A DNA stretch of 62,000 nt from Symbiodinium natans (GCA_905221605.1 CAJNDS010002855.1:1-62000); one strand, 5' to 3'. Counted from the stretch's first letter, positions 9,162 through 18,617 are shown. Notes: generated by a model not told the origin, from the letters alone. Numbers and translations are program-made.

Positions 9162-11768
9162 CCCCCCAGAAGGGCAGCACAGGAAAAGAAGCCTGGGGGA
9201 CCGACCCAGTGTATTCTCGACCTCGAGGACACCTGCTAGGAACTGCAGAAGCCTGAGGCCTACACCCGCACCAATAAAGGGGTTTAGAGTTTATAGGGTT
9301 TAGGGTTTATAGGGTTTAGGGTTTAGGGTTTAGGGTTTAGGGTTTAGGGTTTAGGGTTTAGGGTTTAGGGTTTAGGGTTTAGGGTTTAGGGTTTAGGGCT
9401 GAGGGTTTAGGGTTTAGGGCTGAGGGTTTAGGGTTTAGGCTTAGAGCCCAGAAGCCTTGGGAGTATGACTTGAAGAATAGGAGCGTCCCTGCTCTAGTTT
9501 GCTCTTGTTTGCAGGCGGTGCTCACCTGTATCATGTCAGGAGGGAAAGGCCACATGTCCCATGTTTTGTCGATCAACCCCTAAACCCTAAACCCTAAACC
9601 CTAAACCCTAAACCCTACACCCTACACCCTACACCCTACACCCTAAACCCTAAACCCTAAACCCTAAACAAGAAGGGTAGCCCTAGTTTTGGGCAAGCCC
9701 GTATTACGGAAGGATCCCAAGTTCCACACCCAAACCCTAAAAACTCTAGGCACCCTCAAAGCCCTAAAGCCCAAAAAACCCTATGACCGGGGTTTAGGGT
9801 TTAGGGTTTAGGGTTTAGGGTTTAGGGTTTCGCTATAAACCCTACAGACCCTAAACCTGAGCCCTAATCCCTGACCCTAAGCCCTAACCTATAAGCACGT
9901 TCTACCCAAACCCTAAACCGTAAACCCTAAACCCAAAACCCTAAACCCTAAACCCGAAACCCGAAACCCTAAACCCCAAACCCCAAACCCCAAACTTAAA
10001 CACTAAGCCCTGAACCTTCCCCCAGTGCCTCGGTGTGGGAAGCAACCTCCCTGGGGCAACGCGAGGTCGGTGAGATTGAAACCTTGAAGCGAAAGCGGGT
10101 GGTGGGTGGGGGGTTTGGGGTTAGGGTTTAGGGTTTGGCGTTTAGGGTTTAGGGTTTAGGGTTTAGGGTCGAGGGTTTAGGGTGTAGGGTTTAGGGGGTT
10201 GACGATTAGCCTGGGTCGCGATCCCTTTACATCACTATGTGATTGGCCCAGGACCACCACCAAAACCAATGTCTCATGGAGATCCGAAGCGACACCCGAA
10301 AACCCTCACGCAACCCTCAGCCCTATCCCCTAAACTCTAAAACCCCAAAACCCTAAAACCCTAAAGCCCTAAAACCCTAAAGCCCTAAAGAACTAAAACC
10401 CTAAAACCCTACAACCCTAAAACCCAAAAAAACTAAAACCCTAAAACCCAAAAACCCTACAACCCTAAAACCCTAAAACCATAAAATGCGACACCCTACA
10501 GAGCTCAATGTGGGCTCAACAAACCCTCAAAACTTGAAAACAAAACCTAGGCGAAACCCACAAAACCTTGAAAACCCTACACCCAAACCCTGAACCGCAA
10601 AGCCCTAAATCCTGAAACCCCCCCCGCTCCCCCACCTGAGGAGGGGGCCAGACCTTTGGGACCCCCCCCCCCCCCCCCCCCCCCCCCCCACCCTGAATAG
10701 GAGCCTCTCGACAAATTGTCGGACGACATTCTTCGCACACTCTCTTCTGGCCTACGCTGCAAATACAACTCCCAAGAGCGAAATCCTGAACCCTACGCTC
10801 CTAAGGGTCCATGTACCTAAGTGTATACTTGGGCCTGAAAAGGTGTTGCCATTGAGTAGCTGTACGGCCCAAATATATAGTATATAGGTACATGGACCCT
10901 TATTGGAGGTTCAGGGTACTTACTAACCCAAGAAGAACTGTACTTATAACCGTATTGGGGCACTTGAAGGGGTTATAAGTACAGTCATAATTCGTTAATA
11001 AGTACCATGAACATCCATGTAGGGTACCCTAAACCCTAAACCCTAAACCCTAAACCCGAAACCCTAAACCTAAACTCTAAACCCTAAACCCTAAGGGTAA
11101 CTACACTACGAAACCTGGGTCCTGAACTCAAAGGCACCACGGCGACCGAGTCCATCTCCGGCGGGAGGACTGCGCAGCGGGACACGGGCCGGATGGAGTC
11201 CGTTGCAACTCCCTCTAGGTTTAGGGTTTAGGGTTTAGGGTTTAGGTTTCAGGGGTTAGGGTTTAGGTTTTAGGGTTTAGGGTTTAGGGCTTACGCCCTA
11301 AGGGTGAGTGTACCCACATAGTCCTTGGGCCTTAAAGAAGAGTCTCCTATTCATTAGCTCTATCAGGGCCCAAGTAATTCTGTAGTAGGGTTTATATTTC
11401 TTGTATCCCCAAAAGGACACCCAATATATACACTCAGCCATACTAAAAGGAACCCTCTATACACTCACCAATAACAGTAATATAAACCCTGTTTCGTGGA
11501 CAATGCAGGAGTGCTGGCAAAAACCCCAAACAGCATGAACGCACAGCTTCGTGATGCCCATCCGAACCCCGGCTCAGGAGCCGCGTTCCACCCATCCGGC
11601 TTGGGGGTTAGGGTTTAGGGTTTAGGGTTTAGGGTTTAGGGTTTAGGGTTTTGGGTTTAGGGTTTAGGGTTTAGGGTTTAGGGTTCTTCTGACCCCAGAC
11701 AGTGGTGATTTTGCTGCCATTACTAGCCCAAGTTCCTCAGAACGAGAGAGGCAAGCGATCGAAGCCGC
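9162..11768 (-). CDS. Multi-exon gene model with heptamer-repeat introns
   Basis: Nine minus-strand islands form a phase-consistent exon series: 11694-11768, 11488-11599, 11115-11214, 10692-10756, 10231-10304, 10016-10082, about 9670-9755, 9526-9579 and 9162-9242. Good sites include acceptors CGATTTCAG (before 11768), GTATTTGCAG (before 10756), TTCGCTTCAAG (before 10082) and CTTCTGCAG (before 9242), and donors GAT|GTAAAG (10231) and ATACAG|GTGAGC (9526). Readable stretches include RSEELGLVMAAKSPLSG, KRVCEECRPTICREAP and DKTWDMWPFPPDMIQ. The introns contain CCCTAAA or TTTAGGG arrays, and the 10757-11114 intron also holds two hairpin elements. Neither the first exon nor the end is identified, and no protein family was recognised. 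What is seen: open frames, splice dinucleotides and matching phases. What is inferred: that they are spliced together. The plus strand is also open in several islands, so RNA evidence is needed. Confidence 0.5.
9297..9437. repeat. TTTAGGG array inside a predicted intron
   Basis: About 18 heptamers, with GGGTTTATA and GGGCTGAGG variants, between the predicted exons 9162-9242 and 9526-9579. Confidence 0.9.
9580..9669 (-). repeat. Predicted 90-nt intron made only of telomeric heptamers
   Basis: Read on the minus strand this segment is exactly GTTTAG followed by 12 copies of GGTTTAG, four of them with a GTGTAG core. It begins GT and ends AG. The flanking codons are in phase 0 on both sides: GCT ACC CTT CTT before it, and GGG TTG ATC GAC after it. 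Retention would insert in-frame TAG stops. Confidence 0.55.
9791..10010. repeat. TTTAGGG array followed by CCCTAAA array
   Basis: A short TTTAGGG block (9791-9830) is followed by degenerate CCCTAAA sequence, including CCCGAAA and CCCCAAA variants, from about 9840 to 10010. No further gene signal was seen. Confidence 0.85.
10330..10500. repeat. CCCTAAAA octamer-type degenerate array
   Basis: Units of CCCTAAAA and CCCTAAAG with many substitutions, opposite in orientation to the TTTAGGG block at 10130-10200. Confidence 0.85.
10662..10689. repeat. C homopolymer tract (28 bp)
   Basis: A pure C run just beyond the predicted exon 10692-10756. On the gene strand it is a poly-G run close to the inferred splice donor. 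Confidence 0.95.
10801..10902. mobile_element. Family-A hairpin element, copy 1
   Basis: Terminal inverted repeats CTAAGGGTCCATGTACC and GGTACATGGACCCTTA bound about 100 bp without coding capacity. The interior keeps the conserved ACTTGGGCC / GGCCCAAAT pair. It lies inside a predicted intron and directly abuts the family-B element. Confidence 0.75.
10904..11018. mobile_element. Family-B hairpin element, copy 1
   Basis: Inverted ends TGGAGGTTCAGGGTACTTACTAA and TTAATAAGTACCATGAACATCCA. The inner arms (GTACTTATAACC / GGTTATAAGTAC) are also complementary, giving a long hairpin. The related copy is 38418-38536. Confidence 0.7.
11600..11693 (-). repeat. Predicted 94-nt intron made of CCCTAAA repeats
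   Basis: On the minus strand this starts GTCAGA, continues as about ten CCCTAAA units and ends CCCCCAAG. It separates the predicted exons 11694-11768 and 11488-11599, both in phase 0 at the junction. It complements the TTTAGGG-orientation intron at 9580-9669. Confidence 0.45.
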
Positions 11769-11954
11769 CTGAAATCGACTCACAGTCTGTGGCTCTAAAC
11801 CCTAAACCCTAAACCCTAAACCCTAAACCCTAAACCCTTGAGGCTTACATCCCAAGAGCTCCAAGCGAAAGACGGAACATCAAACCCCCAAGGGCTGGGC
11901 CCTGACACCCTTCAAGTTCCACACTCCGAAGCCACAAACCAAAACCACCACTTT

Positions 11955-12040
11955 TATACTCTCTCTCTCTTTCTCTAGCTATATATATATATATATCTTA
12001 TACTCTTATAACATTGTCTCATATGGAGAGATGGGAATCC
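11955..12040. repeat. Left terminal inverted repeat
   Basis: A CT-dinucleotide-rich stretch, an AT stretch and ACTCTTATAACATTGTCTC. Its complement recurs in the same order at 16783-16890. Confidence 0.55.
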
Positions 12041-12057
12041 ATGAATAAAAAAAACAG

Positions 12058-12218
12058 GTGAAAGGCAAATAAAAGGTATCTGGAAAAGGCAAAGGCAAAT
12101 AAAAGGCAAATACAACAGGCACATGAAAGGCAAGTAAAAGGTGTCTGGAAAGACAAAGGCAACAAGACAGGCAAATACAAAAGGCAGACAAAAGGCAGGA
12201 CAAAGGCAAGAAAAAGGC
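12058..12218. repeat. Subterminal GGCAAA-rich tract
   Basis: About fifteen AAGGCAAA-like motifs at irregular spacing. The mirrored tract at 16645-16765 carries TTTGCC-like motifs, so the pair is inverted. Confidence 0.7.
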
Positions 12219-12344
12219 GTTTTTTTTCAAAAAAGAAGCTCATACAATAACAACAACAGGGTTAGGCTTTAGGGTTTAGGTGATCACAAATATGCCCAAC
12301 ATGACTCTGCCTACAATGTACAATGAAAATTTCCTGCAATCCGA

Positions 12345-12634
12345 ATGAAAAGGTTGGATTCCGATACTCACAACTTGACCGATCATAATCATAAAATCAA
12401 TATTGGGTTGGCTTCAAACCTACACCCCAGCATCTGCAGCACGCTTGAGGCAGAGATGATTAATTTCAGGCTCCCAGCCATACTACATGCCCGGCTACAC
12501 TGCTGCATAAAATATCTAGAATGTAGTAGAAATAAAGCTGGCATACCTGGCATAGCTGAGCACCCTGGGGTTATGTTGTCACTCTGCGATTTGCGAATAT
12601 CTGAAATTGAAAACGATGTAATAGGCTGACACAT
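12345..12634. other. Unique stretch with overlapping open frames, unresolved
   Basis: About 290 bp is open on the plus strand (94 codons from an ATG at 12345) and on the minus strand (81 codons). Neither translation resembles a known family. No choice between the strands could be made. Confidence 0.25.
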
Positions 12635-13086
12635 TGGAAACGTTCGGGGTCATAGTGTCATAGAGTCTTTGATCACCTGGAATCTAGAAATATCCAGCTG
12701 GAGTCAGCCCAGCATTTCATGTCCATTCCAAAATTCTAGGTCCTAGGTACTAACAGAAAACCTCCAAGGGAACTCAAATTGACTTCACTTGAGCACGAGA
12801 ATCCTTGAAACATCTTTTTCCGGCCTGGCACGCTTATCCTCCCACCGTCCGAAAATGTGAACGTGATGAGGAACAGGGAGTGATAAGCTGAGATGCGACT
12901 TCGCGGTTGCAGAACACAGCTGGTCATGGCGACAGTGTAGTAGCAGATGTTTGGGGTTTAAGCGTTTTAAGGCTTGACCACCAGTTTCGGGCATGCCTTG
13001 AAGTCTTAAAGGGCCACAGTGCCATAGTGGTGTTTAGGCATGCTGCGTTGGCCACGAGAATGCAACCTCTGGGCTCTAGAATCTAA

Positions 13087-13755
13087 CTAAGCGCTGCAGC
13101 AGAATAACAGCAAAGCCGCGCTGCTCAACCTCGAGGGCTGCGTGGGCATAGGAGCCCGGAGATGGGACCAAATCTGAAGCAAAGTGACTGCGCTGCACTG
13201 CAAGCATAGAGCCGCTCTAGGCCCTCCAGGCCGAGCCACTCCTCTCCATATCACATGGGTAGTGCACCACAGCACGAGGCTACTGGTACTAGCTACTACA
13301 GTTACTACAGTACATGCTTTGGCAGGCCACGACCATCCCTCTTCATCCTCGCACGCGCTTGCTCCACGATGCTCACAATGAAGGTCACATCTGGCTCGAA
13401 CGGGCAGATCTCCCCCACCCACTGCAAATCAGGGTCTGAGGTTTAGGGTCCTATGACCTTTCTTTATCAAGTTCGAGTCTAGCGGTGTAGCATCTGGAAT
13501 CTATAAGCTCGGTATTCAGTACAGTGTAGTGTAGAGGCTCGAGATACTTACTCGATTCTAAGACTCTCAGTCTCTAAGTTTTTGTAAAACCCGTGCCTTG
13601 ATGATGTTCTTCCACCGATTATCCGAGTACACATTCAAGTCCAGCATGGTCTGCACCTTCACATGGTCTGGCCCCAGGCCCTGCTTCCCAAGCTCAAACC
13701 TCGCCTTGGCAATCTCCTTGCGCACATGCTGCACTGTCACGGCCACGGCGGCCAT
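13087..13755 (-). CDS. Three-exon gene candidate inside the TIR element
   Basis: Exon 1, 13597-13755, starts at an ATG. It reads 53 codons, including HVRKEIAKARFELGKQGLG and LDLNVYSDNRWKNIIK, and stops at AAG|GCACGG, a GC donor. Exon 2, 13314-13421, follows the acceptor GATTTGCAG, reads WVGEICPFEPDVTFIVSIVE and ends at CAT|GTACTG. Exon 3, 13087-13197, follows CTATGCTTGCAG and ends at TAG. All junctions are phase 0, giving a predicted protein of 125 residues, basic at the N-terminus. No family was recognised. The exon-1 frame has strong codon-like character up to the predicted donor and little after it. Exon 3 has an alternative frame (SPGSYAHAALEVEQRGFA) that would need another acceptor. Confidence 0.45.
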
Positions 13756-15006
13756 GCAGGACCTAATGATCTAATGACCCAGTGACCTTCGGTGATCCAG
13801 TGACCTAGTGCTTTATTAAGGACTTGTAGTGCAATTAAAGCCCTAGAGCCCTAGAGCCCTAGAAAGCGAGCCCAGCCCTATGTAGCACCACCAAGTGACC
13901 GAGGCGAGCGACGGGTATGATGAACTAGGGCCCAGCTAGACCCCAGTGTGGCCCAATTCAAGCCTAGTGTTAAGATTGGATTATACATGTGGCTGTGAGA
14001 CACATATATATATATATGTATTTATATATTGATATAAATATATCATGATCATTAGTCATTAGTTGTAAACATCCACATGCATTAGGTACTGTGGCAAGCA
14101 GTATGCTGTGATTCATCAGACCCTCATCAGCTCGATCCTGAAACTCAGACACACGCACACACTGGCATGCGCCCAACCTGTATCCAAGCTTCGTTTCGGG
14201 TTTCGGAGTCAGGTTTCGGTTCGTTTATGGGGCTTCGGACTCTGTGTGATTGAAACCTCAAACGATGCACCCCAGTTCACAGTTCTTATATAAAAGCCTC
14301 CTTGCAATGATGATTTCGGTGTGAGTTGTTGTTCAATGTCTGCGCGAAGCTGAAATGGGCCGAGCAGAAGTGCAACAGGTCTGCTGAACCCCTATAGGCC
14401 CTAGAACCCTAGCCGCTGAACCCTAGAATCCCCTAGAAGCTTCAACTGGGCATTGGGTGCGATGATGTGCGATGTCAAACATAGACTTAGAGCCTTAGAG
14501 TCTTAGAGGGATAGGGCCAACGATCTAGGGCTCTGGGATCCCGGCGACGCGTGACGCTGGATCGAGAGCTCGCGCCATGATAATCCGACCTAGTGCACGG
14601 CTGAAGCTGGACCAATAACAACTAAGACTCTAGGACTCTAAGCCTCTAGACTCTAGACACATGTACAGTGACTTCAAAAAGCATGTCTGCAGACTCTGGA
14701 AATCTTCCAAGCTGTAACTTCAAAACATATAGTTTCTCCAAAGTTTGTTGTCGCTGATATTTGAAACAAATACAGACACAAATGATGATGATCATGAGAA
14801 TAGAAATTGCAAATTCTAACGCCTACAGCCTATGGCAGGGCCTCAGGGCTAGGCCCACAGTGATCTCCACCAGCAGCTCCATGAGGCCGGAAGAACACGG
14901 AACGAGCACGATGCAACGAGAAACCACGAGACCCCAAAGACCCCAATCAGTGTGTCTCCATCCCGGCCCCAGCTGACACTCTCTGTCTCTCTCGTTGTCT
15001 TTCTGC

Positions 15007-15294
15007 CTTCAGGGCGAATCCTTCTGCCAACATTCCGCTGCAAGCAGACAGCAACGTCAGGCGCTGGAAACTTGCATACTTCATGTGGGCCGTGCAACGC
15101 TTCAGCTCGTCGACCCACCACAAGTCGCCCATGTCTGCGCTACCTTCGCTAGGCCCAGATCCATTCTCGGCACTCATCACGCTGGCCCCCCCATCCGACC
15201 CTTCGCTCAAGCCAATCGCATCAGCCTCTTCGATCGAGTCGATGCTGTCCTGAGACAGCCGGAGAAAACGCGAGTCGAGCTCCTCCCACCCCAT
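15007..15294 (-). CDS. Candidate exon with methyltransferase-like motif
   Basis: A 96-codon minus-strand frame from ATG (15294) runs to an inferred donor AAG|GCAGAA. The N-terminal part is acidic (SIEEADAIGLSEGSDGG). The C-terminal part reads LTLLSACSGMLAEGFALK. That pattern, a hydrophobic strand followed by a small-residue Cys-Ser-Gly loop and a helix, is reminiscent of motif I (the S-adenosylmethionine loop) of cytosine-C5 DNA methyltransferases. The family resemblance is a guess from one motif, and no catalytic Pro-Cys motif was found nearby. The frame can be extended upstream of the ATG to about 15318. Confidence 0.35.
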
Positions 15295-15670
15295 GACAGC
15301 AAGCGGCTGCTCGAAAACTCAAGACACCTCCAAGAAAGGAATCTATGCAGAATCTATGTCATAGACAGCTAGCCAGTCACTAGCTCACGAGCTCACTAGC
15401 CTGTGGCCTAGGCCTAGGCTATGCGGCTATACCCACTGCACATAGCCTGTTCAGATGATCCTTGATGTGGCTGCTGCTTCTGCTGCCTCTGCTAGACTGC
15501 ATCTGACATGTGTGTGTGTTGCCGTCTGAGAAAAAACACAGCTCTGAAGCAAAGATTAAAATAAAATTGAGTCATGGACAAAAAAGGAATCCGTCAGTTT
15601 GAGTGAGTCCAAAACTGCCAAAACTGTTTGGGCCAGAGAAAGCAGGCCCGGCAGGTTCAATGGTCAGCTC

Positions 15671-15862
15671 TCAGCAAACCCCGGCCAAACGTCCAACCGA
15701 TTCCAACCTCAACCCACAATGGCCCGGGGATTCTAGGGTTCTAGAAGCCAAACCACAAATCGGATAGGATCGCACATGGGTCTGCGAAATGCTCAGGACC
15801 ATACTGCTGTGGTCTGGTAATGATGGACCTTTCATTGTGAAGGCACTCTTCGAAGTCGCCAT
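15671..15862 (-). CDS. Candidate exon or small ORF
   Basis: A 63-codon frame begins MATSKSAFTMKGPSLPDHSS on the minus strand, upstream (in gene sense) of the methyltransferase-like exon. It could be the 5' exon of that gene. No family was recognised, and chance occurrence is possible. Confidence 0.25.
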   Translation of the reverse strand: MATSKSAFTMKGPSLPDHSSMVLSISQTHVRSYPICGLASRTLESPGHCGLRLESVGRLAGVC

Positions 15863-16644
15863 TTTGTTTCAAATCGCTGACTTGTGATATCGCAGTTGCT
15901 CACATGTTGAAGCTGTGAACCTCGCAATCAGAAACCCTTAACTCATAGGGTCATAGGTCATAGGCCACGGTGGACTAATTAGGCTCGAACCCATGCAGGC
16001 AAGTACCGGGGCATCCATGCCGGGTTGTGATAACATCCAATCACACGTGGGCATTCATGCCGAATCCATGCCCCCAGAATTGCCAGAACTCCATGCCTGC
16101 CCGAGTCGTAACATCAACGTGTGTCAGTGCGGGAGGGTCCATCCATTGCCATTACTGACAATACTGGTCGCTCGCTGCTCTACACATAGTTTCATGTAAA
16201 TTCTTAGATGTCGCAACGCATTGAATGGCCACTGGGGGCTTGACAACAGCGTTCATGGCAAAACTTGCACAGCAGCCAGAAAAAGCCGCAACAGTTGCGT
16301 GACAGCCAGGACCGGATCTTTGTTTTCACGCACAACACTTGCCGTGTATGTACAGATAGCATGGTTGGTCATTGATCAATGGTAGAATCCTGGTAGAATG
16401 TACAATGGCAAACGAATAGTGAAAAGTGAATAGTGCGCTGAACAGTGATTTGTGACTAGTGACTAGTGAAAAGAGAATCCATGCAATATGTACGCGATAT
16501 ATAGATCCCAGAATATAAATGGCACAACGGTTTAACCACCGCTGGCCTATGGCCTGTGGACATATGGCCATTCGTGGCACATTGGCCATGGCTATGGCGG
16601 CTATGGGGCATTGATTTTTGGTCGTCCTGTTCAGTGATTTCAAC

Positions 16645-16765
16645 TACCTTTTTTGCGCCTTTTATGTTGCCTTTGTTATGCCTTTACTGAATTCCAGCCA
16701 GTTGCCTTTTTTCTGCCTTTAACATTTATCTGCCGTTTCTCTTGCCTTCATTCTGCCTTATTTTT
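16645..16765. repeat. Subterminal TTTGCC-rich tract
   Basis: Irregular TTGCCTTT/CTGCCTTT motifs, the inverted counterpart of the tract at 12058-12218. Confidence 0.7.
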
Positions 16766-16782
16766 GAATTATGTTGCCCCCC

Positions 16783-16890
16783 TTGTCTCCAATGAGACCA
16801 TGTTATAATTATACTCTTCATATATATATGTATATATCTATATCTTTATACTCTTTATATATTCAGAGAGAGAGATATAGAGAGAGTGTG
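16783..16890. repeat. Right terminal inverted repeat
   Basis: TGTCTCCAATGAGACCATG, then an AT stretch, then AGAGAGAGATATAGAGAGAG, which mirrors 11955-12040. Heptamer-type DNA resumes about 100 bp beyond it. Confidence 0.55.
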
Positions 16891-17640
16891 TTGTTACATA
16901 TCCATGACAAACAGGGAAAGTGAGGCTTGGCCTATTTGGGCCACGTTGCGCTGAGCGCCGGCATGGCTGCACACCTCGCCCCGGGTTAGGGCCCTAAACC
17001 CAAAACCCAAAACCCAAAACCCAAAACCCGAAACCCGAAACCCGAAACCCGAAACCCTAAACCCTAGCCCTAAACCCTAAATCCTGAACCCTACTGTATA
17101 GGGTCTTGGAATGGTGGAATCTCAAGACTGTAAAGGCTGCTCGAAATTGGGGCGCATGTTTGTGGAGTTTTGTTTAACAAGGCACAAAAAACAGTATAAA
17201 TGTTTAAACCCTATAGACCCGAACACCTACGCTTGAGATTTTTTTTGATGCCCTAAACCCTTCAGATACTAAACCCAGAGTGACCATTTCTTACCCTCAA
17301 GCCTCAACCCGAAGCCTTACGCTCCCCGGAGCCCTAGGCCCGGTAGACCCTAAACCCTCTAAACCCTAGACCCTGCACCCTGAAGACCTGAAACCCTAAA
17401 CCCTAAACCCTAAACCATCCTAAACCCTAAGCCTGAAACCCTCAACCCTAAACCATCCTAAACCCTAAACCTTGAACCCTAAACCCTAAACCCGAAACCT
17501 TAATTAAACCCCCTGCTGCAAGGCCGAGCGTACGGAAGTGGCGGAGCAGGGAAGTCGGAGGGCCGCGCAGAAGAGACCTAGTTTTGGGGGGTTCATTGCT
17601 TTAGGGTTCAAGGGTTTAAGGTTTAGGGTTTAGGGTTCAG

Positions 17641-17945
17641 GGTTCAGGGTTTAGAGGTTTAGAGGTTTAGAGGTTTAGAGGTTTAGAGGTTTAGAGGTTT
17701 AGAGGTTTAGAGGTTTAGAGGTTTAGAGGTTTAGAGGTTTAGAGGTTTAGAGGTTTAGAGGTTTAGAGGTTTAGGGGTTTAGAGGTTTAGAGGTTTAGAG
17801 GTTTAGAGGTTTAGGGGTTTAGAGGTTAGGGGTTTAGGGGTTTAGAGGTTTAGAGAGGTAGAGAGGTTTAGAGGTTTAGAGGTTTAGAGGTTTAGAGGTT
17901 TAGAGGTTTAGAGGTTTTTTTTAGAGGTTTAGAGGTTCAGGGGTT
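17641..17945. repeat. TTTAGAGG octamer array
   Basis: A nearly homogeneous array of about 35 TTTAGAGG octamers, a variant of the heptamer with one inserted base. A few TTTAGGGG units are mixed in. Confidence 0.95.
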
Positions 17946-18116
17946 TAGAAAACAAAAGATTAGGAAGGTTTAGGGTTTCAGTAGAGAACCGAACGAATGG
18001 CTGACGGAAACTACGGAAAGTCAGTAAGGTTCGGGGCAGCATAAGGCTTAAAGCTTACAGCGTAGGTTAGGGAAAGCCTGGCCCCCTAAACCCCCTGAAT
18101 CCCCCTTTACCCCAAA

Positions 18117-18199
18117 CATGAAACCGGAGCTCGCACTGACGAATGTCCAAGAGGCCTTTCGGCTTTCAAGCTTGCCAAAGGTGTCAAATGTTAACCAGA
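18117..18199 (+). CDS. Candidate exon
   Basis: The plus strand reads MKPELALTNVQEAFRLSS and onward through the island into a CCCTAAA array. There is an ATG at the left. No family was recognised and the borders are uncertain. Confidence 0.3.
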
Positions 18200-18200
18200 G

Positions 18201-18273
18201 AAACCCTAAACCCTAAACCCTAAACCCTAAACGCTAAACCCTAAACCCTAAACCCTAACCCTAAACCCTAAAC
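18201..18273. repeat. CCCTAAA array
   Basis: About ten heptamers with one CGCTAAA and one shortened unit. Confidence 0.9.
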
Positions 18274-18295
18274 CCTTTCTAAAGGGTTGACAAAA

Positions 18296-18413
18296 CGGGT
18301 GCCTTCTTGGCGTGGAGGGGGGCTGGGTGGAGCAAGGAACTTGTAGGGCTCCGCTGCTGCGATATCGGTCTTGATTCTCCTGGTCTGAACCGAAAACCCC
18401 TTAACCACCTTGT
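18296..18413 (+). CDS. Candidate exon left of a family-E element
   Basis: The plus strand is open for about 40 codons, including GAGWSKELVGLRCCDIGLD, up to the border of the hairpin element at 18414. It may belong with the islands at 18523-18617 and 18741-18825. The three frames do not join by simply deleting the hairpins, so the relation is unresolved. Confidence 0.3.
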
Positions 18414-18522
18414 CCTACGAATTGCTTAAGAACCCTAAAAATAGAAAGCATTCTTCCTTATCAGGGTAATATGGGGATGATGATTTTGTGTTTTTTGGGG
18501 GGGGTTCTCAAGCAAATAGTAG
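18414..18522. mobile_element. Family-E hairpin element, copy 2
   Basis: The ends CTACGAATTGCTTAAGAACCC and the complement of GGTTCTCAAGCAAATAGTAG form a terminal inverted repeat. The length is about 109 bp and the interior is AT/G-rich without coding capacity. Confidence 0.65.
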
Positions 18523-18617
18523 CTTCTCGTGCCCGAGCGCAAACACGCAGACGTGGAACATGCAGTGTAACGTGGGCCATGACCCGAACATGTTCGTCAT
18601 CATGCCGGCTCACACCA
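18523..18617 (+). CDS. Candidate exon between two family-E elements
   Basis: About 30 codons on plus reading NTQTWNMQCNVGHDPNMFV, bordered on both sides by copies of the same hairpin element. No family was recognised. Confidence 0.3.

Larger units (their letters stand above)
11955..16890. mobile_element. Terminal-inverted-repeat element of about 4.9 kb
   Basis: The segment is bounded by imperfect inverted repeats of about 85-105 bp. Each has a CT-rich/AT-rich outer part and a shared inner part (TATACTCTTATAACATTGTCTC at the left, the complement of GAGACCATGTTATAATTATACTC at the right). Inside each end is a tract rich in GGCAAA (left) or TTTGCC (right). In contrast to its surroundings, the interior has essentially no CCCTAAA arrays, which marks it as an insertion. 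It holds a small multi-exon gene candidate and an exon with a methyltransferase-like motif. No transposase was recognised, so the superfamily is unknown, and no clean target-site duplication could be fixed because the ends are low-complexity. The alternative is a large, degenerate inverted duplication flanking host DNA. Confidence 0.5.
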
